The notes below the pieces were generated by a model. The model searched no databases and was not told where the DNA came from. It saw nothing but the letters and a program-made list of their open reading frames with translations. Of a stretch of DNA of 64,000 nucleotides, positions 1 through 9,056 are shown piece by piece (the first letter of the stretch is position 1; each line of letters begins with the position of its first letter). The DNA lies in assembly GCF_004332155.1 (NCBI RefSeq), contig NZ_SJDV01000003.1:124001-188000 (forward strand). The letters run 5' to 3'. Both the position numbers and the translations under genes were made by a program. The stretch is from Gramella sp. KN1008. Its GTDB lineage: Bacteria > Bacteroidota > Bacteroidia > Flavobacteriales > Flavobacteriaceae.

Positions 1-11
1 TCAAATTTACT

Positions 12-19
12 TTAATTTG
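12..19 (+). promoter_or_regulatory. Possible -7 element of the tRNA/tuf operon promoter
   Basis: The octamer TTAATTTG matches seven of eight positions of the flavobacterial -7 consensus TAnnTTTG and lies about 70 bases before tRNA-Tyr. The -33 element would fall outside the window, so this is a weak assignment. Confidence 0.3.
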
Positions 20-32
20 CAGCCGTTTTAAA

Positions 33-66
33 AACCATCATGAAGCTTAGTCGAAAGACTACGGTT
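33..66 (+). other. Leader hairpin with GAAA tetraloop before tRNA-Tyr
   Basis: TAGTC (48-52) and GACTA (57-61) form a 5-bp stem closed by a GAAA tetraloop. AACC (33-36) and GGTT (63-66) can extend it below an internal loop. It sits in the presumed 5' leader of the tRNA operon and may help processing; function is inferred only. Confidence 0.4.
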
Positions 67-87
67 CTATGAAATAGTGATGAAATT

Positions 88-170
88 GGGGAGATACTCA
101 AGCGGCCAACGAGGACAGACTGTAAATCTGTTGGTTTTTACCTTCGCAGGTTCGAATCCTGCTCTCCCCA
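88..170 (+). tRNA. tRNA-Tyr (anticodon GTA)
   Basis: This is a class II tRNA with a long variable arm. The acceptor arms are GGGGAGA (88-94) and TCTCCCC (163-169), and the discriminator is A170. Anticodon GTA is at 122-124. The T arm carries the TTCGAAT loop. CCA is not encoded. It is the first of three tRNAs ahead of tuf. Confidence 0.97.
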
Positions 171-185
171 CAAAGATTTTTTTGA

Positions 186-220
186 AAATCGCGTAGAAAA
201 TTCATTTTCTTAAGCGATTT
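186..220 (+). other. Hairpin in the tRNA-Tyr/tRNA-Gly spacer
   Basis: AAATCGC (186-192) pairs with GCGATTT (214-220). Inside, AGAAAA (195-200) pairs with TTTTCT (205-210) around a TTCA loop. There is no strong downstream U-run, so a processing or spacing structure seems more likely than a terminator. Confidence 0.5.
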
Positions 221-235
221 GAGAATAAAATCTTG

Positions 236-253
236 GTAAGGGTTTACCCTTAC
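236..253 (+). other. Second hairpin in the tRNA-Tyr/tRNA-Gly spacer
   Basis: GTAAGGG (236-242) and CCCTTAC (247-253) form a perfect 7-bp stem with a TTTA loop, 40 bases before tRNA-Gly. It may mark a pre-tRNA processing region. Confidence 0.45.
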
Positions 254-292
254 GGGATCACCAAATGAAATGCGGTAATCCTATAAAAGAAT

Positions 293-365
293 GCGGGAGT
301 AGCTCAGTTGGTAGAGCGTCAGCCTTCCAAGCTGAATGTCGCCGGTTCGAACCCGGTCTCCCGCT
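293..365 (+). tRNA. tRNA-Gly (anticodon TCC)
   Basis: A 73-nt cloverleaf with acceptor arms GCGGGAG (293-299) and CTCCCGC (358-364) and discriminator T365. The anticodon loop CTTCCAA gives anticodon TCC, and the T loop is TTCGAAC. CCA is not encoded. Confidence 0.97.
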
Positions 366-379
366 CTAAGCAGTATATT

Positions 380-401
380 ATCACGCTACAGGCGTGATTT
401 T
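380..401 (+). terminator. Hairpin with short U-run after tRNA-Gly
   Basis: ATCACGC (380-386) and GCGTGAT (392-398) form a 7-bp stem, and TTTT covers 398-401. It resembles a weak terminator or 3'-processing hairpin. tRNA-Thr and tuf follow in the same direction, so any termination would be partial. Confidence 0.45.
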
Positions 402-417
402 CGGCTGCATATAAATT

Positions 418-570
418 AAGATCAGGATATTCCCCGGTCAATAGGAATGGGTAAAATTAAAGGTTTTCCAGCCTTTTCATTTTTTACTTTATTCTTTAGA
501 TTATCCAGTATGGGTTATATCGGCGCTGTACCTCGATCCTGATTTTCCATAAACCGATATAGGTTTATGG
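418..570 (+). ncRNA. Candidate structured RNA in the tRNA-Gly/tRNA-Thr spacer
   Basis: No gene lies in this 237-base spacer, but nested complementarity is strong. Segment 418-428 can pair with 536-546 (11 bp, one G-U). Within it, 429-433/444-448 and 459-463/472-476 form short hairpins. A perfect 9-bp hairpin, 547-555/562-570, follows. Bases 516-523 are fully complementary to 554-561, which includes that hairpin's whole loop, so a pseudoknot or alternative fold is possible. I do not recognise a known RNA family. It could be a processing scaffold, a riboregulator of tRNA-Thr/tuf, or a chance fold. Confidence 0.35.
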
Positions 571-602
571 TTGTTGCTGTTTAAAAAACAGTAGGTTTTT
601 AG

Positions 603-674
603 GCCGACGTAGCTCAGGGGTAGAGCGTTTCCTTGGTAAGGAAGAGGTCACGGGTTCAATTCCCGTCGTTGGCT
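603..674 (+). tRNA. tRNA-Thr (anticodon GGT)
   Basis: A 72-nt cloverleaf with acceptor arms GCCGACG (603-609) and CGTTGGC (667-673), the latter including one G-U pair, and discriminator T674. The anticodon loop TTGGTAA gives GGT. CCA is not encoded. It ends 57 bases before tuf and is probably cotranscribed with it. Confidence 0.97.
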
Positions 675-731
675 CTAGTTTTGTATAAAATTGAACACTA
701 ATATATAACTAAGATTAAATAAGTATTAATT

Positions 732-1919
732 ATGGCAAAGGAAACTTATGATCGTTCCAAACCGCACCTTAATATTGGTACAATTGGACACGTAGATCAC
801 GGAAAAACTACTTTAACTGCGGCTATTACTAAGGTTTTAGCTGATGCTGGATATTCAGAGGCTAGTGCTTTTGATCAAATTGACAACGCTCCTGAAGAAA
901 AAGAAAGAGGTATTACTATTAACTCTTCACACGTAGAGTATGCGACAGCAAACCGTCACTATGCTCACGTTGACTGTCCTGGTCACGCCGATTATGTTAA
1001 GAACATGGTAACTGGTGCTGCTCAGATGGACGGTGCTATTCTTGTTGTTGCTGCGACTGATGGTCCTATGCCACAAACTCGTGAGCACATCCTTCTTGGA
1101 CGCCAGGTGGGTATCCCAAGAATCGTAGTGTTCTTGAATAAAGTTGACCTTGTGGATGATGAGGAGCTTCTTGAGCTAGTTGAAATGGAAGTTAGAGATC
1201 TTCTTTCTTTCTACGAGTATGATGGTGATAATGGTCCTGTAATTTCAGGTTCTGCACTTGGAGCTCTAGAAGGAGATGAAAAATGGTCTAAGACTGTACT
1301 TGAGCTTATGGAGGCTGTTGATAGCTGGATTGAACTTCCAGAGCGTGATGTAGATAAGCCTTTCTTGATGCCGATTGAGGATGTATTCTCTATTACTGGT
1401 CGTGGTACTGTTGCGACTGGACGTATCGAAACTGGTGTTGCTAACACTGGAGATCCTGTAGAGATCATTGGTATGGGAGCTGGAAAACTTACTTCTACTA
1501 TTACTGGAGTTGAGATGTTCCGTAAGATCCTAGATAGAGGTGAAGCTGGTGATAACGTTGGTATCCTTCTAAGAGGTATCGAGAAAAATCAGATCTCTCG
1601 TGGTATGGTAATTACTAAGCCAGGATCTGTAACTCCTCACGCTAAATTTAAAGCCGAGGTTTATATCCTTAAGAAAGAAGAAGGTGGACGTCACACTCCA
1701 TTCCACAATAACTACCGTCCTCAGTTCTACGTACGTACAACTGACGTAACGGGAACTATCAGTCTGCCTGATGGAGTTGAAATGGTAATGCCTGGTGATA
1801 ACCTAACTATTACAGTAGAGCTTATCCAGCCAATTGCAATGAATGTTGGACTACGTTTCGCAGTACGTGAAGGTGGTAGAACAGTAGGAGCTGGTCAGGT
1901 AACTGAGATACTAGACTAA
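732..1919 (+). CDS. tuf: Elongation factor Tu
   Basis: This GTPase delivers aminoacyl-tRNA to the ribosomal A site. The 395-aa protein has normal length. G1 is GHVDHGKT at residues 19-26, followed by RGITI, DCPGH and NKVD, and then the two beta-barrel domains, ending VTEILD. ATG 732 is supported by the conserved [12 protein letters not shown] start. It lies between tRNA-Thr and tRNA-Trp, as is usual in Bacteroidetes, where this tuf copy is linked to secE-nusG-rplK rather than to the str operon. Expression is probably coupled to the flanking tRNAs. Confidence 0.99.
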   Translation: MAKETYDRSKPHLNIGTIGHVDHGKTTLTAAITKVLADAGYSEASAFDQIDNAPEEKERGITINSSHVEYATANRHYAHVDCPGHADYVKNMVTGAAQMDGAILVVAATDGPMPQTREHILLGRQVGIPRIVVFLNKVDLVDDEELLELVEMEVRDLLSFYEYDGDNGPVISGSALGALEGDEKWSKTVLELMEAVDSWIELPERDVDKPFLMPIEDVFSITGRGTVATGRIETGVANTGDPVEIIGMGAGKLTSTITGVEMFRKILDRGEAGDNVGILLRGIEKNQISRGMVITKPGSVTPHAKFKAEVYILKKEEGGRHTPFHNNYRPQFYVRTTDVTGTISLPDGVEMVMPGDNLTITVELIQPIAMNVGLRFAVREGGRTVGAGQVTEILD

Positions 1920-1939
1920 GAATTGTTTTAATATAAAAA

Positions 1940-1964
1940 GGTATCCCGTGAAGAGCGGGATGCC
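1940..1964 (+). terminator. Hairpin between tuf and tRNA-Trp
   Basis: GGTATCCCG (1940-1948) and CGGGATGCC (1956-1964) form a 9-bp stem with one G-U pair and a 7-nt loop. The downstream sequence is only moderately T-rich, so it may be a partial terminator or an mRNA-end/tRNA processing structure. Confidence 0.5.
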
Positions 1965-1977
1965 TTCACTTATATTT

Positions 1978-2050
1978 ACGGGTTTAGCTCAGTTGGTAGA
2001 GCACTGGTCTCCAAAACCAGGTGTCGGGAGTTCGAGTCTCTCAACCCGTG
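1978..2050 (+). tRNA. tRNA-Trp (anticodon CCA)
   Basis: A 73-nt cloverleaf with acceptor arms ACGGGTT (1978-1984) and AACCCGT (2043-2049) and discriminator G2050. The anticodon loop CTCCAAA gives CCA. It ends 19 bases before secE, so the tRNA probably has to be excised from a shared transcript. Confidence 0.97.
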
Positions 2051-2069
2051 CAAATATTTTTAAAGGAAA

Positions 2070-2267
2070 ATGGCAGGAATTGTTAATTACATATCAGAAT
2101 CGTATAACGAGTTAAAAAACCACGTTACCTGGCCAACCTGGACAGAAGCGCAAAAACTTACAGTTCTTGTAGCGGTTTTTTCGATTATATTTTCATTGGC
2201 AATTTGGGGTGTTGATACACTGTTTAGCGGTGCTATTGAGCAATACTTCGAATGGGTTAAATCATAA
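2070..2267 (+). CDS. secE: Preprotein translocase subunit SecE
   Basis: SecE clamps SecY in the Sec translocon. The short 65-aa form has an amphipathic N-terminal helix (SYNELKNHVTWPTWTEAQ, the conserved SecE signature region) followed by a single transmembrane helix at about residues 28-50. It lies directly between tRNA-Trp and nusG, the canonical order. Start ATG 2070 is preceded by AAAGGAAA. Confidence 0.96.
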   Translation: MAGIVNYISESYNELKNHVTWPTWTEAQKLTVLVAVFSIIFSLAIWGVDTLFSGAIEQYFEWVKS

Positions 2268-2279
2268 ATTATAACGGCA

Positions 2280-2831
2280 ATGGCGGAAGCAAAGGATAAA
2301 AAATGGTATGTGGTTCGTGCCGTTAGCGGACAGGAGAACAAGGTTAAGGACTATATTGAGAAAGAAATCGCTCATTTAGGACTTGAAGACTTTGTTGAGC
2401 AGGTTCTGGTTCCTACCGAAAAGGTTATCCAGATTAGAAATGGAAAAAAGGTAAATAAAGAAAGAGTTTACTTTCCAGGATATGTTATGATTCAGGCTAA
2501 CCTTGGAGGGGAGATTCCTCATATTATAAAGGGTATTAACGGAGTAATAGGTTTTCTTGGTGAAACAAAAGGAGGAGATCCTGTGCCGCTTAGGAAATCT
2601 GAGGTGAACAGAATGTTAGGTAAAGTAGATGAGCTTTCTGTGAAGTCTGATAATGTTGCAATTCCGTTTACTATAGGAGAGACTATTAAAGTTATTGACG
2701 GGCCGTTCAATGGATTTAATGGTACTGTGGAAAAGATAAATGAAGAAAAGCGTAAGCTTGAAGTGATGGTGAAGATCTTCGGAAGAAAAACACCGTTGGA
2801 GTTAAGCTATATGCAGGTAGAAAAAGTATAA
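2280..2831 (+). CDS. nusG: Transcription termination/antitermination protein NusG
   Basis: NusG binds RNA polymerase and links it to Rho or the leading ribosome. The 183-aa protein has the NGN domain (KWYVVRAVSGQENKV and following) and a C-terminal KOW domain beginning near GETIKVIDGPFNGFNGTV. Length is typical. It lies 12 bases after secE and 73 bases before rplK, with a strong hairpin in the latter gap. Confidence 0.98.
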   Translation: MAEAKDKKWYVVRAVSGQENKVKDYIEKEIAHLGLEDFVEQVLVPTEKVIQIRNGKKVNKERVYFPGYVMIQANLGGEIPHIIKGINGVIGFLGETKGGDPVPLRKSEVNRMLGKVDELSVKSDNVAIPFTIGETIKVIDGPFNGFNGTVEKINEEKRKLEVMVKIFGRKTPLELSYMQVEKV

Positions 2832-2852
2832 AAATAACTGTTACATATTTTT

Positions 2853-2888
2853 TGATAGTTTTTTCAGCTTCCACTCAACAAACTATCA
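2853..2888 (+). promoter_or_regulatory. rplK leader hairpin
   Basis: TGATAGTTT (2853-2861) and AAACTATCA (2880-2888) form a perfect 9-bp stem with an 18-nt loop, ending 16 bases before the rplK start. It could be a translational control element for the L11-L1 pair or an mRNA processing site. The fold is seen; the role is inferred. Confidence 0.5.
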
Positions 2889-2904
2889 CTCAAAAATTTG
2901 AAAA

Positions 2905-3342
2905 ATGGCAAAAGAAGTAAGTAAAGTTGTAAAACTACAAGTTCGCGGAGGTGCTGCTAACCCATCACCACCAGTTGGACCTGCTTTGGGTGCTGCCGGG
3001 GTAAACATCATGGAATTCTGTAAGCAATTCAATGGTAGAACTCAGGATAAGCAAGGAAAGGTACTGCCAGTTGTGATTACTGTTTATTCAGATAAGTCTT
3101 TTGATTTTGTTATCAAAACTCCACCTGCAGCAGTACAATTGATGGAAGCAGCTAAGACTAAGAAGGGTTCTGGCGAGCCTAACAGAAAAAAAGTAGCAAG
3201 TGTTTCTTGGGATCAGGTTAAAACAATTGCAGAAGACAAAATGCAGGATCTTAATGCATTTACCATAGAATCTGCAATGAAAATGGTTGCCGGAACAGCT
3301 CGTTCGATGGGAATAACTGTAAAAGGTGATGCACCGTTTTAA
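2905..3342 (+). CDS. rplK: 50S ribosomal protein L11
   Basis: L11 forms the GTPase-associated stalk base with 23S rRNA. The 145-aa protein shows the conserved proline-rich linker region ([24 protein letters not shown]) and a C-terminal RNA-binding domain ending [12 protein letters not shown]. It heads the ribosomal protein part of the cluster and is followed after 19 bases by rplA. Confidence 0.99.
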   Translation: MAKEVSKVVKLQVRGGAANPSPPVGPALGAAGVNIMEFCKQFNGRTQDKQGKVLPVVITVYSDKSFDFVIKTPPAAVQLMEAAKTKKGSGEPNRKKVASVSWDQVKTIAEDKMQDLNAFTIESAMKMVAGTARSMGITVKGDAPF

Positions 3343-3361
3343 TCCAAAAAGAAATTAGAAA

Positions 3362-4060
3362 ATGGCAAAATTAACTAAAAAGCAAAAAGAAGCTCAGGCC
3401 AAGATCGAAAATGGGAAGACCTATACGGTTGCCGAGGCTTCAGCTTTGATAAAAGAAGTTTCCAACGAAAACTTTGACGCTTCTGTAGATCTTGCGGTTC
3501 GTTTGAACGTAGATCCAAGAAAAGCAAACCAGATGGTGAGAGGTGTGGTAACGCTTCCTCATGGAACTGGTAAAGACGTTAAGGTTTTGGCGCTTGTAAC
3601 TCCAGATAAGGAAGAAGAAGCAAAAGAAGCTGGTGCCGATTACGTTGGATTAGATGAATACCTTGATAAGATCAAAGGTGGCTGGACTGATGTTGATGTG
3701 ATCATCACTATGCCTAGCGTTATGGGGAAACTTGGACCATTAGGACGTGTTCTTGGACCAAGAGGTTTAATGCCTAACCCAAAGACAGGTACTGTGACTA
3801 TGGATATCGCAAAGGCAGTTTCTGATGTGAAAGCTGGTAAAATCGATTTCAAGGTTGATAAAACCGGAATTGTACACGCTGCAATTGGAAAGGCGTCTTT
3901 CGATGCTGAAAAGATCGCAGGGAATGCAAGAGAATTATTAACTACGCTGGTAAAATTGAAGCCTCAGGCCGCAAAGGGTGTTTATATGAAGAGTATTCAT
4001 ATGTCTACCACTATGAGCCCGAGCGTGGCGATAGATACTAAAAGGTTTACTGAGCAATAA
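3362..4060 (+). CDS. rplA: 50S ribosomal protein L1
   Basis: L1 forms the mobile L1 stalk at the E site. In many bacteria it represses its own operon by binding mRNA. The 232-aa length is typical. Conserved stretches include [24 protein letters not shown] and the C-terminal [18 protein letters not shown]. The gap to rplJ is 9 bases. Confidence 0.99.
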   Translation: MAKLTKKQKEAQAKIENGKTYTVAEASALIKEVSNENFDASVDLAVRLNVDPRKANQMVRGVVTLPHGTGKDVKVLALVTPDKEEEAKEAGADYVGLDEYLDKIKGGWTDVDVIITMPSVMGKLGPLGRVLGPRGLMPNPKTGTVTMDIAKAVSDVKAGKIDFKVDKTGIVHAAIGKASFDAEKIAGNARELLTTLVKLKPQAAKGVYMKSIHMSTTMSPSVAIDTKRFTEQ

Positions 4061-4069
4061 AATTAGGTT

Positions 4070-4591
4070 ATGACAAGAGAAGAAAAATCACAGGTTATAG
4101 AAAATTTAACTGCCCAGTTAGCCGAGACAAATACTATCTATTTGGCTGACATTTCTGGCCTTGATGCCGGAAGTACTTCTAACTTACGTAGAGCTTGTTT
4201 TAAAGCTAATGTGAAGTTATCGGTAGTTAAAAATACGTTGCTCGCTAAAGCTATGGAAGCCACCGAAAAAGATTTTGGTGACCTTTCAACAGTTTTAAAA
4301 GGCAATACCTCTATCATGCTTTCTGAAACCGGAAATGCTCCGGCGAAAGTTATTAAGGAATTTAGAAAGAAATCTGACAAGCCTCTACTTAAAGGAGCTT
4401 TTGTAGAAGAAGCGGTTTATGTAGGCGATAATTATCTTGAAACACTTGTTAACATCAAGTCTAAAGAAGAAGTTATCGGGGATATTGTTGGACTACTTCA
4501 ATCTCCTGCCAAGAATGTTGTTTCAGCACTTAAATCAGGTGGTGGAAAACTTGCGGGAATCCTTAAGACTCTTTCAGAAAAAGAGGGATAA
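4070..4591 (+). CDS. rplJ: 50S ribosomal protein L10
   Basis: L10 anchors L7/L12 dimers to the ribosome. The 173-aa protein has the N-terminal rRNA-binding domain (RRACFKANVKLSVVKNTLLAKAME) and a C-terminal helix for L7/L12 binding. Start ATG 4070 follows rplA by 9 bases. The 59-base gap to rplL shows no strong structure. Confidence 0.98.
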   Translation: MTREEKSQVIENLTAQLAETNTIYLADISGLDAGSTSNLRRACFKANVKLSVVKNTLLAKAMEATEKDFGDLSTVLKGNTSIMLSETGNAPAKVIKEFRKKSDKPLLKGAFVEEAVYVGDNYLETLVNIKSKEEVIGDIVGLLQSPAKNVVSALKSGGGKLAGILKTLSEKEG

Positions 4592-4650
4592 TATAGTACG
4601 CACTTTTTAACAATTATAAATTTTAAAGAACTTTTTAAAAACGATAGAAA

Positions 4651-5028
4651 ATGGCAGATTTAAAAGATTTCGCAGAACAATTGGTTAACTTGACCGTAAA
4701 AGAAGTAAACGAGTTAGCTGATATTTTAAAAGAAGAATATGGCATTGAGCCTGCTGCTGCTGCAGTAGCTGTTGCTGGTGGTGCTGCCGCTGGTGGTGGT
4801 GAAGAAGCTGAGGAGCAATCAGAATTCGACGTAATTCTTACCGCTCCAGGTGGATCTAAACTTGCAGTAGTTAAACTTGTAAAAGAACTTACAGGTCTTG
4901 GACTTAAAGATGCTAAAGAACTAGTTGACGGTGCTCCTAAGCCAGTTAAGGAAGGAGTTGCTAAAGACGAAGCTGAAGCTCTTAAAAAGCAATTAGAAGA
5001 AGCAGGAGCTGAGGTTGAGCTTAAATAA
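4651..5028 (+). CDS. rplL: 50S ribosomal protein L7/L12
   Basis: This stalk protein recruits translational GTPases. The 125-aa protein has the N-terminal dimerisation helices, an Ala/Gly/Glu-rich hinge (about residues 35-55), and the C-terminal domain with [24 protein letters not shown]. It is followed by an attenuator-like region before rpoB, consistent with L7/L12 being made in excess over RNA polymerase. Confidence 0.99.
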   Translation: MADLKDFAEQLVNLTVKEVNELADILKEEYGIEPAAAAVAVAGGAAAGGGEEAEEQSEFDVILTAPGGSKLAVVKLVKELTGLGLKDAKELVDGAPKPVKEGVAKDEAEALKKQLEEAGAEVELK

Positions 5029-5052
5029 GCTTGACGAAAGCAATATTATTTA

Positions 5053-5120
5053 GGTTTAGGCCTCAGGATATGCTCCTGAAGGTCTAAACCCTTTTGCGTA
5101 TATAGAGCCTAAGCTCTTTT
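5053..5120 (+). terminator. Attenuator-like tandem hairpins between rplL and rpoB
   Basis: The first hairpin spans 5053-5090: about 16 bp with one bulged A, with arms GGTTTAG/CTAAACC outside and TCAGGA/TCCTGA inside. The second spans 5104-5117 (AGAGC/GCTCT) and is followed by TTTT. A partial terminator here would lower rpoBC transcription relative to the ribosomal genes, as known at the E. coli rplL-rpoB junction. That role is by analogy. Confidence 0.65.
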
Positions 5121-5158
5121 CGCACTTATTTTTACATAAATTATAATCCCGTCCATTG

Positions 5159-8100
5159 ATGTTAGCAAAGCAAACTGAAAGATTGAGTTTCTCTTCTGTG
5201 AAGAACAAGCCTGCATATCCGGACTTCCTGGATTTGCAGATTAAGTCGTTTCAGGACTTCTTCCAATTGGAAACCAAATCAGAAGAACGGGGAAATGAAG
5301 GTCTTTACAACACCTTCATGGAAAATTTCCCCATTACGGACACCCGTAATCAATTTGTACTAGAATTCTTAGATTATTTTGTGGACCCGCCAAGATATTC
5401 CATCCAGGAATGTATCGAGCGCGGACTAACTTACAGTGTACCGCTTAAAGCGAGACTTAAGCTATACTGTACCGACCCTGAACACGAAGATTTTGAAACC
5501 ATCGTACAGGACGTATACTTAGGGACTATCCCTTATATGACGCCGAGTGGTACCTTTGTTATTAATGGTGCCGAGCGTGTAGTGGTTTCTCAGTTACACC
5601 GTTCACCGGGGGTATTCTTTGGACAGTCTTTCCATGCCAATGGAACAAAATTATATTCAGCCCGTGTAATTCCTTTCAAAGGATCATGGATTGAATTTGC
5701 TACCGATATAAACAGCGTAATGTACGCATATATCGATCGTAAGAAAAAATTACCTGTTACCACGCTTTTCCGTGCTATCGGATTTGAGCGTGATAAGGAT
5801 ATTCTGGAGATCTTTGACCTTGCTGAAGAGGTGAAAGTTTCCAAATCTGGACTTAAAAAAGTCCTTGGCCGCAAACTTGCTGCCCGTGTATTGAACACCT
5901 GGTATGAAGATTTTGTTGATGAAGATACAGGAGAGGTTGTTTCAATTGAAAGAAACGAGATCGTCTTAGATCGTGACACAGAGCTTGAAAAAGAGCATAT
6001 TGAAGAGATCCTTGAAACCGGAACTAAAACTATTCTTCTTCATAAAGAGGATAATTCTACCGGGGACTACGCGATCATTCATAACACTTTACAAAAGGAC
6101 CCTACCAACTCCGAAAAGGAAGCGGTAGAACATATCTATCGTCAGCTTCGGAATGCTGAACCGCCAGATGAGGAAACTGCTCGTGGAATTATCGACAAGC
6201 TTTTCTTCTCAGATCAACGTTACAGCCTTGGAGAAGTAGGTAGATATAGAATGAACAAAAAACTTGGTCTTGATGTTGAGATGGATAAGCAGGTGCTTAC
6301 CAAAATAGATATCATAACCATTGTTAAATATTTAATTGAGCTAATTAACTCAAAAGCTGAGATCGATGATATTGATCACCTTTCTAACCGTCGTGTTAGA
6401 ACTGTAGGTGAACAGTTGTCTCAGCAGTTTGGTGTTGGTCTTGCACGTATGGCAAGAACCATCCGTGAGAGAATGAACGTGCGTGATAACGAGGTGTTTA
6501 CTCCAATTGACTTGATCAATGCGAAGACATTATCTTCTGTGATCAACTCTTTCTTCGGAACAAACCAGTTATCTCAGTTCATGGACCAGACCAACCCTCT
6601 TGCAGAGATCACGCACAAGCGTAGACTTTCGGCACTAGGACCAGGTGGTCTATCCAGAGAAAGAGCAGGTTTCGAGGTACGTGATGTTCACTATACTCAC
6701 TACGGAAGACTTTGTCCGATTGAAACTCCTGAAGGACCAAACATTGGACTTATCTCTTCACTTTCGGTTTATGCGAAGGTTAACGGAATGGGCTTCATTG
6801 AAACACCATACCGTACAGTTACTGACGGAAGAATAAACATTTCCGAAGAACCGGTATACCTTAGCGCTGAAGAAGAAGAAGGTAAAAAGATAGCTCAGGC
6901 TAACATCCCATTAAAAGATGACGGTACTATAGAAAATGATAGGGTTATTGCCCGTATGGAAGGTGACTTCCCGGTAGTGGATCCAAAAGAGGTTCATTAT
7001 ACCGATGTTGCACCAAACCAGATCTCTTCTATTTCAGCTTCATTGATTCCATTCCTGGAACATGATGATGCGAACCGTGCGCTGATGGGATCTAACATGA
7101 TGCGTCAGGCTGTACCTCTTCTAAGAGCTGATTCTCCTATCGTTGGAACAGGTCTTGAAAGACAGGTTGCTACAGATTCACGAGTACTTATCAATGCTGA
7201 AGGTGAAGGTGAAGTAGAATATGTAGACGCTAATAAGATTGTTATTAAGTACGATCGTACTGATGAGGAAAGAATGGTAAGTTTTGACGATGATTCCAAG
7301 ACTTACGAACTCATCAAGTTTAGAAAGACCAACCAGGGTACCAGTATCAACCTGAAGCCTATCGTTAGAGTAGGTGACAGGGTTACTAAAGGTCAGGTGC
7401 TTTGCCAGGGTTATGCAACCGAAAATGGAGAGCTTGCACTTGGTAGGAATATGAAGGTTGCCTTCATGCCTTGGAAAGGTTATAACTTTGAGGATGCGAT
7501 CGTGATTTCAGAAAAAGTGGTAAGAGATGATATTTTCACCTCTATCCATATAGATGAATACTCACTTGAAGTAAGAGATACCAAACTAGGTAATGAAGAA
7601 TTGACCAACGATATTCCAAACGTTTCGGAAGAGGCTACAAAAGACCTTGATGAGCACGGAATGATCCGCGTTGGTGCTGAAGTGAAACCCGGGGATATCC
7701 TTATTGGTAAGATCACTCCTAAGGGAGAAAGCGATCCTACTCCAGAAGAAAAACTTCTTCGTGCGATCTTTGGTGACAAGGCCGGTGATGTGAAAGATGC
7801 TTCATTGAAAGCTTCTCCATCATTGAGCGGTGTTGTTATTGATAAGAAATTGTTCGCGAGAGCTATTAAAGATAAGCGTAAGAGAGCACAGGATAAAGAA
7901 GATGTTGCAGCACTTGAGAAGAAATATGATGCGAAATTCGCACTGTTGAAATCTCAACTGGTTGAAAAACTCTTTGCTATTATTGGTGGTAAGACAGCTC
8001 AGGGAGTATCTAACGACCTTGGAGAAGAAGTTCTTCCAAAAGGTAAGAAGTATACTCTTAAGATGCTTAACGCTGTAGACGATTATACTCACTTAACAAG

Positions 8101-8971
8101 TGGTACATGGACTACAGATGATCACCTTAATGAGCTTGTTGCAGATCTTATCCATAATTACAAGATCAAGGAAAATGATCTACAGGGTAATCTTAGAAGA
8201 GAGAAATTTACCATTTCTGTTGGAGATGAGCTTCCATCAGGAATTCTTAAACTGGCTAAAGTTTATATCGCTAAGAAACGTAAGCTGAAAGTTGGTGATA
8301 AGATGGCAGGACGTCACGGTAACAAAGGTATTGTTGCACGTATCGTTCGTCAGGAGGATATGCCATTCCTGGAAGACGGGACTCCGGTTGATATCGTGTT
8401 GAACCCACTTGGTGTACCATCACGTATGAACATCGGTCAGATCTATGAAACAGTTCTTGGTTGGGCAGGTCAGAAATTAGGTAAGAAGTACGCTACTCCT
8501 ATTTTTGATGGTGCTACTATCGATGAGATCAATGAGCTTACCGATGAGGCTGGAATTCCAAGATTCGGTCACACTTATCTTTATGATGGTGGTACCGGTG
8601 AAAGATTTGACCAGCGTGCAACGGTTGGTGTGATCTACATGCTTAAGCTTGGTCACATGATCGACGATAAGATGCACGCCCGTTCTATTGGACCATACTC
8701 ACTTATTACCCAGCAGCCGCTTGGTGGTAAGGCACAGTTTGGAGGTCAGAGATTTGGTGAGATGGAGGTATGGGCACTTGAAGCCTATGGAGCATCCAGC
8801 ACTCTTAGGGAAATCTTAACCGTGAAGTCTGATGACGTGATCGGAAGAGCTAAGACCTATGAGTCAATTGTGAAGGGTGAGCCAATGCCTGAACCAGGAT
8901 TACCAGAATCTTTCAATGTATTAATGCATGAATTGAAAGGTCTTGGATTGGATATTAAATTAGAAGAATAA
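5159..8971 (+). CDS. rpoB: DNA-directed RNA polymerase subunit beta
   Basis: Catalytic beta subunit, 1270 aa. I choose ATG 5159 ([11 protein letters not shown]) over the TTG codon just before it. The rifampicin-binding segment at about residues 471-500 ([26 protein letters not shown]) carries the wild-type Asp, His and Ser, so no rifampicin-resistance substitution is visible. [12 protein letters not shown] and the C-terminal [12 protein letters not shown] region are intact. rpoC follows after 85 bases that contain a long hairpin. Confidence 0.99.
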   Translation: MLAKQTERLSFSSVKNKPAYPDFLDLQIKSFQDFFQLETKSEERGNEGLYNTFMENFPITDTRNQFVLEFLDYFVDPPRYSIQECIERGLTYSVPLKARLKLYCTDPEHEDFETIVQDVYLGTIPYMTPSGTFVINGAERVVVSQLHRSPGVFFGQSFHANGTKLYSARVIPFKGSWIEFATDINSVMYAYIDRKKKLPVTTLFRAIGFERDKDILEIFDLAEEVKVSKSGLKKVLGRKLAARVLNTWYEDFVDEDTGEVVSIERNEIVLDRDTELEKEHIEEILETGTKTILLHKEDNSTGDYAIIHNTLQKDPTNSEKEAVEHIYRQLRNAEPPDEETARGIIDKLFFSDQRYSLGEVGRYRMNKKLGLDVEMDKQVLTKIDIITIVKYLIELINSKAEIDDIDHLSNRRVRTVGEQLSQQFGVGLARMARTIRERMNVRDNEVFTPIDLINAKTLSSVINSFFGTNQLSQFMDQTNPLAEITHKRRLSALGPGGLSRERAGFEVRDVHYTHYGRLCPIETPEGPNIGLISSLSVYAKVNGMGFIETPYRTVTDGRINISEEPVYLSAEEEEGKKIAQANIPLKDDGTIENDRVIARMEGDFPVVDPKEVHYTDVAPNQISSISASLIPFLEHDDANRALMGSNMMRQAVPLLRADSPIVGTGLERQVATDSRVLINAEGEGEVEYVDANKIVIKYDRTDEERMVSFDDDSKTYELIKFRKTNQGTSINLKPIVRVGDRVTKGQVLCQGYATENGELALGRNMKVAFMPWKGYNFEDAIVISEKVVRDDIFTSIHIDEYSLEVRDTKLGNEELTNDIPNVSEEATKDLDEHGMIRVGAEVKPGDILIGKITPKGESDPTPEEKLLRAIFGDKAGDVKDASLKASPSLSGVVIDKKLFARAIKDKRKRAQDKEDVAALEKKYDAKFALLKSQLVEKLFAIIGGKTAQGVSNDLGEEVLPKGKKYTLKMLNAVDDYTHLTSGTWTTDDHLNELVADLIHNYKIKENDLQGNLRREKFTISVGDELPSGILKLAKVYIAKKRKLKVGDKMAGRHGNKGIVARIVRQEDMPFLEDGTPVDIVLNPLGVPSRMNIGQIYETVLGWAGQKLGKKYATPIFDGATIDEINELTDEAGIPRFGHTYLYDGGTGERFDQRATVGVIYMLKLGHMIDDKMHARSIGPYSLITQQPLGGKAQFGGQRFGEMEVWALEAYGASSTLREILTVKSDDVIGRAKTYESIVKGEPMPEPGLPESFNVLMHELKGLGLDIKLEE

Positions 8972-8979
8972 AGAGTCAC

Positions 8980-9036
8980 CAGTATGCGGTAAGCAGTATT
9001 TAGTAATGATTTACTCAATACTGCTTACTAAAACTG
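8980..9036 (+). other. Long nested hairpin between rpoB and rpoC
   Basis: GTAAGCAGTATT (8989-9000) pairs perfectly with AATACTGCTTAC (9017-9028). Inside, after one mismatch, AGTAA (9002-9006) pairs with TTACT (9011-9015) around a TGAT loop. Outside, CAGT (8980-8983) matches ACTG (9033-9036). No U-run follows, so this looks like an RNase III-type processing or stability element, or a small palindromic repeat, rather than a terminator. Confidence 0.6.
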
Positions 9037-9056
9037 ATTACTAGATAAAAAGTATT

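Noticed and set aside
6569..6660. Possible rifampicin-resistance change in rpoB
   Set aside because: The key Asp, His and Ser positions of the rifampicin pocket are all wild type.
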